From Marsupella aquatica (taxonomy: Eukaryota > Marchantiophyta), in assembly GCA_973895155.1 (NCBI GenBank), contig OZ316898.1:4712001-4776000 (forward strand): 64,000 bases of DNA. Direction: 5' to 3'. Both the position numbers and the translations under genes were made by a program. Of this stretch, positions 13,940 to 24,514 are shown one piece after another; position 1 is the stretch's first letter, and each line of letters begins with the position of its first letter. Below the pieces are notes generated by a model, which saw only the letters and a list, made by a program, of their open reading frames with translations, was not told where the DNA came from and ran no database searches.

Positions 13940-14070
13940 GTCTAGACTTCAGTAGCTTCCCATCCTAGAAGCTTCACTCTAGACGACGGAAGGCCTTGAC
14001 AATAGCAAGAGTAGCTAGCTTCTCATCCTATAGGCTCTAGGCTTCACTCTAGACCATAGGCCTTAACAGT
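13940..14070. repeat. Two-copy direct repeat of about 70-80 bp
   Basis: Two neighbouring segments share the order 'AGTAGCT, TTC, CATCCTA, AGGCTTCACTCTAGAC, AGGCCTT, ACA(A/G)TAGC'. They look like a local tandem duplication with moderate divergence. Confidence 0.55.
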
Positions 14071-14093
14071 AGCCTTTCCCATTGCTAATTATT

Positions 14094-14480
14094 ATTGGCT
14101 GAACTATGTTCAGCTATGTGATGAGGTCCCAAAAATGCCCCCAAGATATTTTTGTCAAATATACATAAGGACTGCAATGCTGGACTTTATGTGATGGGGT
14201 CCCAAAAAAAGCCCCCAAGATACTTTTGTCAAAAATACATTCGCAATACTGCACTGCAATACTGGACTTCTATACAATTTCCCTTGTTCTAAAGAGACCA
14301 AAACAAAATCCAATGTATTGTATACAGTATTTGTATTCAGGCAAGATCATGATGGCTTACTAGGCAGAGGAAGAGATGAGGGGAACATTTAATGATTTGT
14401 TTTCTGTGTTTACTTCATTTGTTTGGTTCTTTTTCACTTTGTTCAGCCTAATGTGACCAACCCCCCTTTGGTCACGAGCC
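14094..14480. repeat. Dispersed repeat family, copy B (upstream of BRCC36)
   Basis: Second copy of the element at 9136-9430, in the same orientation. It has the same GCTGAAC-TAT-GTTCAGC start and the same terminal hairpin (14453-14475). The TGTGATG(A/G)GGTCCCAAAAA...GCCCCCAAGATA block is duplicated inside this copy, so it is longer than copy A. Confidence 0.7.
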
Positions 14481-14862
14481 TGGTTAGTAAAATAACAGGA
14501 ACATTTAATGATTTGTTTTGTTGTGTTTAGTTCCTTTTTATGTGTGGTTCTTTTTCACTTTGTTCAGCCTAATGTGACCAAACCCCCTTTGGTCAGGGGG
14601 CTGGTTAGTAAAATAACAGGAACATTTAATGATTTGTTTTCTTGTATTTACTTCAATTTTTTTTGGTTCTTTTTCACATTGTTGAGCCTAATGTGACCAA
14701 ACCCCCTTTGGTCACGGGCCTGGTTAGTAATATAACAGGAACATTTAATGATTTGTTTTTTGTGTTTTCTTCATTTTTTATTTTTTTGGTTCTTTTTCAC
14801 TTTGTTCAACCGAATGTGACCAAACCCCATTTGGTCACGGGCCTGGTTAGTAAGATAACATT
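14372..14862. repeat. Hairpin-bearing tandem repeat, about 121 bp x 4
   Basis: The tail of copy B is amplified into four units starting near 14372, 14490, 14610 and 14732. Each has GGAACATTTAATGATTTG, a T-rich stretch with TTGGTTCTTTTTCAC, AATGTGACCAAA, a C run, TTTGGTCA and GGCCTGGTTAGTAA. The hairpin arms begin at 14453, 14574, 14693 and 14816, so the period is 119-123 bp. The open frames across the array are repeat translations. Confidence 0.85.
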
Positions 14863-15037
14863 TGAATGCTCTATACAAATACGAAAGCTGAATACTCTAC
14901 TCCAGAGTACAATAGAAGAAGAAGACGAAGAAGAAGTGAAGAAGAGTCGAGTGGATCTCAGTGAGGAGGGCGGCAATCAAGCAAGCAAGGAGGCCGAGAG
15001 AGTGTGAGAGAAAGAGAGGGAGAAGCACTGACTGGCG

Positions 15038-18000
15038 ATGGCGCTCACGGGAGTCAAGATCTCGGAGGAGACATACTTGACATGCCTCACGCACGCGCTC
15101 TCCACGGAGACAGAGGAGATCATGGGCCTTCTTCTTGGCGACATCGAGGTATTTCTCTCATCCGCTTCCGCTTCCGCACTTTCATTCTTTCATTCTTTCA
15201 TTCTTTCATTCTTTCTCTCTTTCTTTTTCCTCTCTCAGTCCATCTCTATCCCTTCTCGAGATATGGATTGCAACGCCCGTACGAGGGCTCCTTCTCCCTG
15301 CAAAATCCGAATCTGAATCGTGGGTTCCCGGCCCGCTTCCCAACGTCTCTGTACCTTCCTCGGTGAGCAGTGCCCGCTTCTCTGTACCGTGGGAGTGCAT
15401 CGGTCAATGAATGCTCTTGCTGCGATGGTTCGGTCGCGGTATCGGGGCTACCAGGCAATTGAACGAGATGCGTTCGCCCGACTCTTCGTGGATGTGTGCT
15501 TGGAGTAGATTGGTAATCCTGTTGACATGGTTGAATTCTGAAAGAGAAATCTCCGGCAGTGTTAGTCGCTCTGTTTTTAACCCTAGCTAGCTGGAGCTCC
15601 TCAACCTCTCAGTGGTTTATTAAATACTTAAGAGAATAATGATTTGTATAAAAAATGGTTTATAACCCAATAAATAATGTCATAATGAGCTCGATCTTAG
15701 TTGCAAAATTCCTATATGACAAAATTTAGGTGATTTGCTAAAAAGTGGGCCTTTGAATCAACTTACGCCACTCCCTGCGAATGAGACAGGTAGATATTGG
15801 AATTGTTATTCTTTGTTAACTCGTGGGTAGAACGGGATATATTCTGCTTTCAATTGTAAATGTCAGCTGCATTGCCCTGGATCTTTGATTTTCCAGTCAA
15901 ACCTGGTTGATAATTTCTGCCAACACTTCAAAGGGCTGGACGGTAGGATATTAAAGTATACACAATTGAAAAGTAGAATCGAAGAAGTGCTTACCTAGGA
16001 AAAAGTTGGTTCTGAAAGTTGGACATTGAGCAGAATTTGCATTGGTTTGTCCCGTCTGGAGGAGTATTGAAGTGATGTTGCTAATGCAGTACTCAGAAGA
16101 TGGCTCAGCTGTGGCATTAGTATGGTGGGCTGCCCCACAGACAAGGTCAGATCGCCGCAAAGATCGTGTTGAGACAAATCCAGAGCAGCTAGCTGCCGCC
16201 TCTGCACAAGCTGAAATATCCTCACAGTTGTCTTTACCATAATGCGTTGTCTTATATCCTTGTGTGAGCAAGTTTCGGAATTGCATGAGTAGATTTCTGG
16301 CCAAATACTTGTAGTCCTTAACCCCGGAGCACAAGATGTCTGCTGAAATTGGGCGAACAACGAGAGTGATTGGGTGGTATCATTCACATCCCCATATCAC
16401 TGTCATGCCTTCTCATGTTGGTGAGGCACTTCGTAGATCCTGAGACCACACTGTCCTTTTAAATAGGGAATAGATCATGCAAAAGCTAGCTGAAAACCGT
16501 CTCATTGTTTCTTGCTTGGATATTCATACTGCTGAGTATCCCTTGCACATCTGCAGATGTGCGGACACAAGGAATGTATCAAATGTTGGATCCAGGCTTT
16601 ATCGGCCTGATTTTCTCTTGTTTTAGCGAAGATGCGAACAAGGTCAGGTAGTCACGTTACTATCTAGTCTGTAAGCTGCAGGGTTGTTTGTTACTGCCCA
16701 CTATGGTCTTTTGATTACATTATGAGAATGCCTAATATCGCATTTTAGGCCTGTGTATTTTTCTCACATCTAGGAAGCAGTCAACTTCTCAATGGCTTTC
16801 GATTTTGTATCTATTTTTCGTTTTGTCTTTTCTGCAGTGAAAGCGAATGAAAACTTCCTTTTTGTTTACATGTATGTGGGAAGAGATAATAATATTCATT
16901 TAATCAGTCAATAGTAATGATAATTCTGAAAACGCTCACTCTATATGCAACACGTAAATTCTTCGTATTTCTCCAGTGTTTCAAGAAAATATGGAAACGA
17001 AATTTCATAATCTTTTTGTTATTGTAGACTGTTATCATGACTTAAGTGACCGATGTCATCTAGTAAAGCAGGCTGGTGATACCCATGCCCCCATACCATT
17101 TGGTAACCTAGCCATTCTTACGGGCTCAGAAGTATCTATCCGAAGGATGCTTGTTCTGAATGATTAAGGTGGGTGGTGCTTGTCTGAAAGCAGGTTGGCA
17201 GAATACAAGTAATTGCTTTCCAATCACAAGATGGGCAACGCAGGGATGTGCCACACTTTAGGGGAAGCGCTATTAACGTAGCTGCGATCGATACAAGTAG
17301 GGCTGCTCCAGTAACTCCGGTGGCAAGCAGCACTGATGCTGAGATCCCTGGCGCGTCGGCACCTGGGAAGGTGAGCCACAGTAGAAGGAACATCCGTAAG
17401 ACACAAAATGTTTGAATTAAAGGGGTGTTTTAGTTTCTTAATTTTAAGGTTTCTTTGACAAGCAGCATGATCAGCTTTGTCATAATTTTGTATCATTGAA
17501 AACTTGGGGATTCCTCGTCAGGTTGGTCAAGGTTTATCAGCAAAACAGCAAAGCGCAGCACTTGAAAGCCTCTTTGCGATTCAAGATAGCGAGGCAGCGT
17601 GTACTCCTGTTACTTCCACTGCTGAAGATGAATCATTAAGTATGCAGGAGGCAATGCATCTGTCAACTTTAGAGGCCAGGTACGCAACCACCTGATGTAC
17701 TTCTCAGACAGCTCTAGTTGTCAATGGTTTCGACTGGAGCTGTCCCTTCGAGACTGTCTGACGACTTTTTGCAATTGTGCGTCCATTGAACGTGTTCGCA
17801 CAGTGATTAATACTGTGGATTAAAATCTGTGTGTCTATGTAGTGGTGCAGAATTTATCAGAAAGGAGATACATTTACAAATAGTTCCTGGTCAGGCTTTA
17901 GTGAAATTGCGGTCTCCCTTGGCTCCGCTTGTGGAGCTGCAAAGGATCCTTTTTCAAGAAGAGCAGGCTGCCTTTAGGCACGCTATTGCACAAAGCACAG

Positions 18001-19242
18001 TGTAAGGTTCCATATCATATCAGTGATTTTCATTGGAAAAATTGATGCATGCTACAACAATGCCAGCAGTTTGCCTAAAGAGTAGAGCTTTTCAAAGCTG
18101 TAGTTCGTCTCTAGGAGAAAGTATAATTGGGGTTTTTTTTTTCCTTAATTTAATAGCACTATCAACCTTGTAGTGAAGAATTCCCCCAAAGGCACACGTC
18201 AAAAGGAATCATCTGGTGTTGCTTTGATGCAGAAACGGTAGGATTCATCCATTAGCTGTTCTACATCACGAGGCCCAATACCAAGCAACACTGTCCAAGC
18301 TTATGGAATACTGGTATGCTCATGGGAAATCTATCGATGTAGTCTTATTGGTTAATTCCGAAATTGACATCTATGTGTTCCATACACTGACATCCCAAGT
18401 ATCACCATTTATGTTTACAAAAAAGGCAATTCCTTCTTTAGGTCCCTTACAATTTCCTTCGAAGAAGAATACATAGAGGTGAAAAAGTGAAGATTTCCTG
18501 CAGTGTTCATATGTACATATATACTTGCCGCTATTGGACTTGCTTAATGTTCGTGACTTATTGGATTGTCCTGCCGCAGCTTATGTCCTGCAATTAGCTG
18601 TCTTACAGATAAAGTCCATCAAAACAAGATACGGGTGAGTTCTGTATTATTTCTGACTGTATTTATACATGTAATATGATTTTTGTTTTCCTAGTTCAAA
18701 TGTAGTGATGTTGTTCACGTTTCCTCATACGATAAGTCGAAGTTGAAATAATCGAGTGTGAATAATCATGCCAGTTCCGTTTGACTTATTTAGAGATTGA
18801 AAAGCTAAGACGTCTAAGTTATTTTAGCTTTTCATGTTTTCCACATCCTTATGAAGTTCGTCGTGAACAACATTCTCATTCAAGAACTCTGATCAAAGTG
18901 AAGGTTGTTTCCTGTAAATGTAGTCAAAAGCTTAGGAATGCTTAGTATCTGTGATATCTGATACCTCTCAATACGTGGGATGTACAGTCGGTGCAGATGC
19001 ATGAAGAATCACAAGCCCTTCAGCTCGAACACATCAACACCAGTTCAAAGGGCAGTCCTAGAACTCCACAATCAGTGAGAAGAATCTCACAGAGAAATTT
19101 AGCTCCCTCCTCATCTATTGGAAGGCATCAAACGGACTTGTTCTCTCCATCAGGGAGGAGAAGCATTGGCATCGGTAGTAGCATTAGGATTGTGCCTGAA
19201 ACTAAGCCCCAGTCAGATCTACCTGACTTGATGAGGTTTTGA
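15038..19242 (+). CDS. BRCC36: BRCC36-type K63-specific deubiquitinase (JAMM/MPN+), 10 exons
   Basis: Zinc metalloprotease that cleaves K63-linked ubiquitin chains; in plants the family acts in DNA repair and recombination. Exons 15038-15148, 16090-16215, 16333-16420, 16557-16642, 17194-17370, 17522-17679, 17843-18001, 18233-18313, 18580-18634 and 18988-19242 join in frame to 431 residues (plant homologues are a little over 400). The N-terminus ETEEIMGLLLGD supplies the MPN glutamate (E27). The JAMM motif is complete: H96 and H98 in HSHPHITVMPSHVD and D109. FSEDANKVGRIQVIAFQS is also typical. A coiled-coil-like region (LVELQRILFQEEQAAFRHAI) precedes a Ser/Arg-rich tail. Exon 2 to exon 3 is joined by an AT-AC intron (separate entry). 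Intron 1 carries an (ATTCTTTC)n microsatellite. The start is the first ATG after a GA-rich leader. Confidence 0.95.
15176..15226. repeat. (ATTCTTTC)n microsatellite in BRCC36 intron 1
   Basis: An 8-bp unit is repeated about four to five times, then passes into a pyrimidine-only tract. It lies just after the first splice donor. Confidence 0.85.
16216..16332 (+). other. U12-type AT-AC intron in BRCC36 (117 bp)
   Basis: The reading frame breaks after ...AQAE and resumes at KMSAEIGRTT, yet no GT donor fits. The intron instead starts ATATCCTC and ends GGAGCAC, with TCCTTAAC (16317-16324 approximately) ten bases before the exon-side boundary. These are the 5' splice site, branch site and AC terminus of minor-spliceosome AT-AC introns. 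Splicing here is phase 0 and restores the family sequence exactly. Confidence 0.93.
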
Positions 19243-20511
19243 TCTGATCCTCCTGTTCTCTGCAAAGCGGTACTCCTGTATATTTTGTAAGGTGCCATAC
19301 ACCCCACCTAAATCATAACTTGCTATCTGGTATACCTTTCTCAGGGAGTGCAGTTTGGGTTTCGCTGCAAATAGCTTGGCCAGGGGAGAACGGAGGACGT
19401 AAGCCATATAGGCGATTGCCCGGTGGTTGTTTCCGGTAAAGTGATACCAAATTGGCATATCCGTGCAAAATTAAATTCATTCGCCGGTTCGCTTCGCTTT
19501 GAGGTAACCTCATCAAGCCGAAATTTGATGAAGGATCCCATATCCAGCTAGGTAAGCCTGCTGTTGCAAGTACATTTTGTATAGAGTTCAAGGAGCATCA
19601 AAGTTGTTTCTCTCAATATTCGTGAGGAACCTTCCAAAGAGAAAAAGCCCAGCACCATAAGAGTCTGGTGCGGATGAGAGAACTTATATTCTGAAGTGGT
19701 GGGTTTGATGGCATCGGTCTCTCCACTGAAATTAAGGATGCCCTCAAGGCATTGTAATTATTTGCGACAAAACCCACTTTCCTGGTTTACACGTTCTCTA
19801 CTCTAGTCGTTGAAGAGGAACACTTGGGCTACAGTGGACCAATTGTGATGACCTTATCTTATCGGTTGTACCCGGAATTGTGAGTACTCCCAAGGTCACA
19901 TAATCACATTGTCACTTGGCAATGTGTAGATTAAACTCACGTTCGAATATTTCCGTGGCACGAGTGTTAATGCCATCCAGTGTTATCTTCAGGGCTGATA
20001 TAAAAGTGGTACAAGTTTCTAGAGTACTTATGTCCTGAATATTTAATATGGTTGGAAGCGTATTTTGGGTTTTGCACTTGTCACATCATGTCTTCCGCGT
20101 GCTCATATCGTTCCTCAATGTTTGAACGTCGTCTGCTACAAGTACCGCAGTCCTTACCTGTGTGCACCGTGTATGATTGCAATACCTGGATAATTTCTAA
20201 AAAAGAAGCTTCTTCTCTTTCCCTCCGTGGCAAATCCACGGTTTCCCGTGTATAAGTCGCTATGATAGCAAAACACTTGACTCTTATCTATGATAGCAAA
20301 ACATTATGTTGTAGTACTTATAAATACATGGGGTTTGGGCATACAGTAAATGTTGCACGCTGATAAATGCATGGAGCTTAGGCAGTATAAATGTTGCATG
20401 CAAAGATATCGGGCAAGGGGTTCAGTTTCCAATGTAATCACTAGTCTGATGTGTTAGCCTATAGGAGTGCCTATCGAAAGAAAATCCTGCATTTTTCTGG
20501 GTGTCCTGCAG

Positions 20512-21580
20512 TTTCTACCATCCAGCTTTTTACTTTGATGAGTTGATGAGCTCAAATAGGGTTGTATCCGACAGCTCTCCTGTACGCTCTTAGAATGCAC
20601 TTTTCGTGTTCGTCAAGCCCTCGTCATCCAGACTAATCGTATCGATCTTTTCCGCTCCAGATAGAGGTTGATACTCATAACATGGCTGCTTTTCACCAAA
20701 ATTTCAACGAAACACAAGAATGTGAACTGCCCGTGTATCCCAATCGTTTGCCCGGTTTGGCTTCAGTGGAAACATCAAAAAGATGTGAAGTGCACTTCAG
20801 GATATATAAGCAAGTTTGTCACCACCCACATGAGCACCTGACCCTGACCATTCTACTTGACAGTCTGCACTCGCACAAGTGAATACCACTAAGGGTATGC
20901 GCTCGTTTTTCTGCTGCCTGCATATGCCTAAGGGTGGTAAACATTTGCAACAACACAGATTTGTAAAAACTCGAACAGAATCCGTAAAATTAGAACTGCC
21001 ACTGCATAAATTCAAGTACGTTATGTAGCGGTCCTCCTTGTCTTAAACACTTTTCGGCTCAATTCAGAAATGGACGGTTTCCCAGGAAAATTGGGACCTT
21101 CAGTACTAAGTAAAATCACTGAAAGTGAAGATTATCAAGCTTTGCTACATCGTGTAGACAAAGCGCTCCAAAGTCCGCCCATGAATAGCTTTGCCCGCAT
21201 ATCATCCATCCATCGTTTACAGGCCAAGCTTGGTCCTGCGCCAATGCCTGCGTTTAGCGTTGTACCTGCAGAAAGAAAGACGACTGTCGGTCAGCTGTAC
21301 TTAAAAGGGGCATTCCACTAGTACAACTGTAACTTCCCCTGGACCATGTAGTCCACGCACAGAACCTTCCATTACCTGCAGTCATCGCCAGATAAACAAA
21401 GAAATATTTACCTGACATGCAAGACACCTGACAAAGAAACCTTGCCACGGACACTTGGGGATGTTCTCACCTGATCGTGTTGTCGGTCCTCATGCGGATC
21501 CAGTGTGGAATTGGCCTATTTTGCCTCAATTTCTTGGCCAACTTCTTCTTGATCCTGAAAGTCTTTTGGGAAGGCTGTAA
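20512..21580 (+). other. Possible exons of an unrecognised gene (unresolved)
   Basis: Four open segments have protein-like composition, and some have plausible GT/AG borders: 20512-20581 (FYHPAFYFDELMSSNRVV...), 20661-20813 (IEVDTHNMAAFHQNF...), 20933-21015 (GGKHLQQHRFVKTRTE...) and 21070-21321 (MDGFPGKLGPSVLSKITESE...). A 39-codon frame starting [14 protein letters not shown] begins near 21461. The first two could be joined in phase across a 79-bp gap. The last joins would need introns under 60 bp or would break phase, so I cannot build a transcript. I recognise no family. It may be a gene with unfound exons, a decayed gene or chance. Confidence 0.25.
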
Positions 21581-22737
21581 AACACCCCACGCAGATATCA
21601 CACTCGTCAGCTGTTGAAAACTACATCTCCCTCTTCTGCCCAGCTTTCACAGACCTTGGACGTAAAATATCTAGAGAAGGAGACCAGAAAAGTTAGGCAA
21701 TACAGCTCAGTCCAACAATGCTATCCTGGTGGAGAGACAGCTGCCGTAATGATAGGCTCATCTCTTTTACTGGAATAGAATTAGACAGGGATAAAAGATT
21801 CAGTTCAGGATGCAGATAGCTCAGAACTTGAATGTCTATGAGCCAGGCAATTTCAGCTATGATCTGTTGACATGAATATCCCCTTACGTCATACTACAAA
21901 AATTCTAAAGGAACACTGTTTTCGGCAAAACTAGGTTGGCTTTCTGAAACGCTCAATTCATATTCAATATACACAACCAGTTCACGACGCCGAGAAGGAT
22001 CTGAATGAAGCGGATCACCCCTCCTCATAGAAAGACCTCATAAAAACCCTCAAGGAGCGTTGTTTCGCCAGCTTCAAGACCCCAGAGATAACGGAATAGA
22101 CCATTCCTCCTTCATTGAGGGTCTATCCAAAACCCAGAAGAGCTTTAGCAATGATCAGAAACTGAGCCCCAAGTCCAGATGTGAGGTCCTTGGTGAGGCA
22201 GCACAAAGACCCATCGTTCCCACTTGTAGAGCATTATAACACAGCTAAGAAAAATCAACAGCTCTTCGCTCATAGCACCATCGTGACTAGCAAGAATGGG
22301 ACAGAACCCTACACCCTCTTTCAGCAAGCCGAAGTGAGATTCACTACTGCAGGAATCAATACGCGTTCGATCGTGACGGCTAGTTCTAAGCCCTCCCCAA
22401 GCTTGCAGACGTGATTACAGCAGAATCAGGGTACTGGTCTTTTGCTGCACTGTATGTGTGCAGAACGTGCCGATGAGGCGTAGGCTCTTAAACACAAAGT
22501 TGATGTGCACATCAACGGAAAGCCACAAACCCTACTGTGGCCGAAAAAGGCTCAAACTGGACTGAAAACACTTGCTAAGGGAAGCAGGCAGCCTCGCCCA
22601 CTAGCTACATTGCTTCAAAGCAGGTTGCCCTGACCTCTCTTCTCGTCATCCAGAGGAAGAGGACAACGAACGAGGGAGAATGCTTTGACAATCAAAGTCG
22701 AAATCACCCAAAATCATACTATGTCACGTCGAGAAAT

Positions 22738-22985
22738 GAGACCAAAAAGTTCAACAAGCCCTAACATCGCTACAGCCGCAGGGAGCACCACCGAATGCGC
22801 ACTCCAATCTCATCATCAAAGAGGGGGAGGGAGGGCAGACGACAGACGAAAATGCTGTCAAAGGCACAATCACACCACCTCACGTAACAACAGAACATCG
22901 CAAAACTGAGATCAAACGGTTCGACGGACATACCATCGTTACAGCTGACGAGAGCACCGCCGAATGCGCGCTCCAAGCTCTCTCC
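22738..22985. repeat. Two-copy direct repeat, about 170 bp apart
   Basis: Segments starting near 22740 and 22912 share GA(C/T)CAAA..GTTC.AC, CATCG(C/T)TACAGC and GAGCACC(A/G)CCGAATGCGC(A/G)CTCCAA. This indicates a tandem duplication with about 75% visible identity. Confidence 0.6.
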
Positions 22986-24514
22986 TAGAGAATTACCGAT
23001 ACCGTGTGGGGTGCTGCTCCCTCCCACAAAGGCGATGGCGATGGCGATGACGACGAGCGATCGGAAGCGAAAGGAGTGAGAAGCCGAAAAGTGAGAGCGT
23101 CCGAAGGGCCGAAAAAGGGAGACAGAAAATGCAATGGAGAGTAAAAGCACAAGAGTTCCAGAGACGACGACAAATACCAACCGAAGAACCAAACTCAAAA
23201 GAAGAGGGCACAACCCCCAAATCTAGAGGGAAGAACCAAAAAACAAAAGGGCAAATACAAACCCCAAATATCTAGAAAGAATAAAAAACAAGCACATCTA
23301 AAGCTTTTCTATTAGTTCGATAATGTGATGAGCCAGTTGTCCACACCAGGTGTTTTAACTAAATACTCAAGTGAAATATGGATTTTTCTCTAAGGGGGCA
23401 AGCCTGAGGTGGCTAATACCGATGACTAAGACTAGAGATGAGCTTGAGCATGTTGTAACAGCACTGAAGTTCCTGAGTGCATTGTCAATGCAAATAGTAC
23501 TGGTCCTACAAATCCCACCGGTCCATGAATGCCTTGAGTTAATTGTTGAATAAATGATGATGGGCAAATAATATCTCAATAACAAGGGGGAGGAGCATAG
23601 CAACAAGGGGCATAATTGTGAGGGGGCTACCCAGGAATAACGCAGGTGCTGTGGGGAGATTCTATGGGAATATTCACTTTGAATCAATATGTAGGTTTTG
23701 CTTGAATGAGAAAGATTTCATCCCAAGAGTTATTTGCAAGGCACTTTGGCCTCTACTGCATGGGAACTGTTACCTGAGGCCTCATGGTTGCAAGTCCTAA
23801 TCCCTTGACCACTTGAGAATCAATAGGGTCTCAAACCTAAAACTTGATGTACCCATTCCAAGGAGAATTTCGTGTACCCTTACTACTGGATTAAGGTTAC
23901 AAACAAAGAAGTTATGCACTGCCCAATTCATAATCAACAACTTTTAACCATAAAGGACTATCATATGCCATGGCTGTAAGTGGCATGAGAGGTTAGTGGA
24001 CAAAAAGAAGTTGTTGCCATTGAATTATGCCCAACAGCCATTCTTCTCATAATTGCCCTGAATATTAAAAAGGAGAGAAAATAACAAAAGAGAAACATCA
24101 AAAGGGCATTAATTTTGCAAGATAGGTGGGGGCGTGGGAGGTCAAGAGACAACATAATTTATGTAGGGAATAACTTATCTGTGTGTAACCATTTCTTGAG
24201 ATACTTGCTATTCTCATAATCTCTCTGGAAACTCATGATCACTAATCAGGTACTGGATAGGTATCCAGACACTAATCATATATTATTAGGTACTATAAAG
24301 GAGATCTGGGCAATAGTTCTAGACTAAAGCATGCTCCTCCCAGAATGCTGGGTAATAAAGCTTTACTCACTTTTCTGGTAACCCCAGCCTAGACCGTGGA
24401 TAGTTATCCTGTACACGTGGTAAGAGAATATAAACTCAAAACGAATAGCGCAAACAGTAGGAAGAAAATGAGGGGCTTAGGGTTTCCTCCAACATTTTTC
24501 TATTGGACACCAAA

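Larger units (their letters stand above)
12165..15037. other. Intergenic region between TRAP-beta and BRCC36
   Basis: No gene recognised. The left part is probably the TRAP-beta 3' UTR. It contains a two-copy 18-bp repeat (13802-13837), a two-copy block near 13940-14070 (each with CTTC...CATCCTA...CTTCACTCTAGAC) and the repeat block at 14094-14860. About 14905-15037 is GAA-rich and probably the BRCC36 5' leader. Confidence 0.6.
19243..24514. other. Intergenic region between BRCC36 and the ABC1 kinase
   Basis: No recognised gene. The first few hundred bases are probably BRCC36 3' UTR. Some open stretches near 20.5-21.6 kb may be exons of an unidentified gene (separate entry). A two-copy repeat lies at 22740-22980. 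From about 23300 to 24400 I see only short, unrelated open frames. Confidence 0.5.

Noticed and set aside
14642-15007. A 121-codon plus-strand frame over the hairpin repeat.
   Set aside because: It is a translation of the ~121-bp tandem repeat (repeated TKPPLVTGLVSKITGTFNDLF) and has no family resemblance.
19340-19700. A chain of tiny exon-like pieces with GT/AG borders after BRCC36 (e.g. KPKFDEGSHIQLG, EKAQHHKSLVRMRELIF).
   Set aside because: The implied introns would be 13-35 bases, far below a workable size. In one frame the stretch reads through several stops, so this is more likely UTR or chance.
22770-23213. A 147-codon hydrophobic minus-strand frame that could be a membrane protein.
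   Set aside because: It begins with a non-ATG codon, overlaps a duplicated block and shows no family features.
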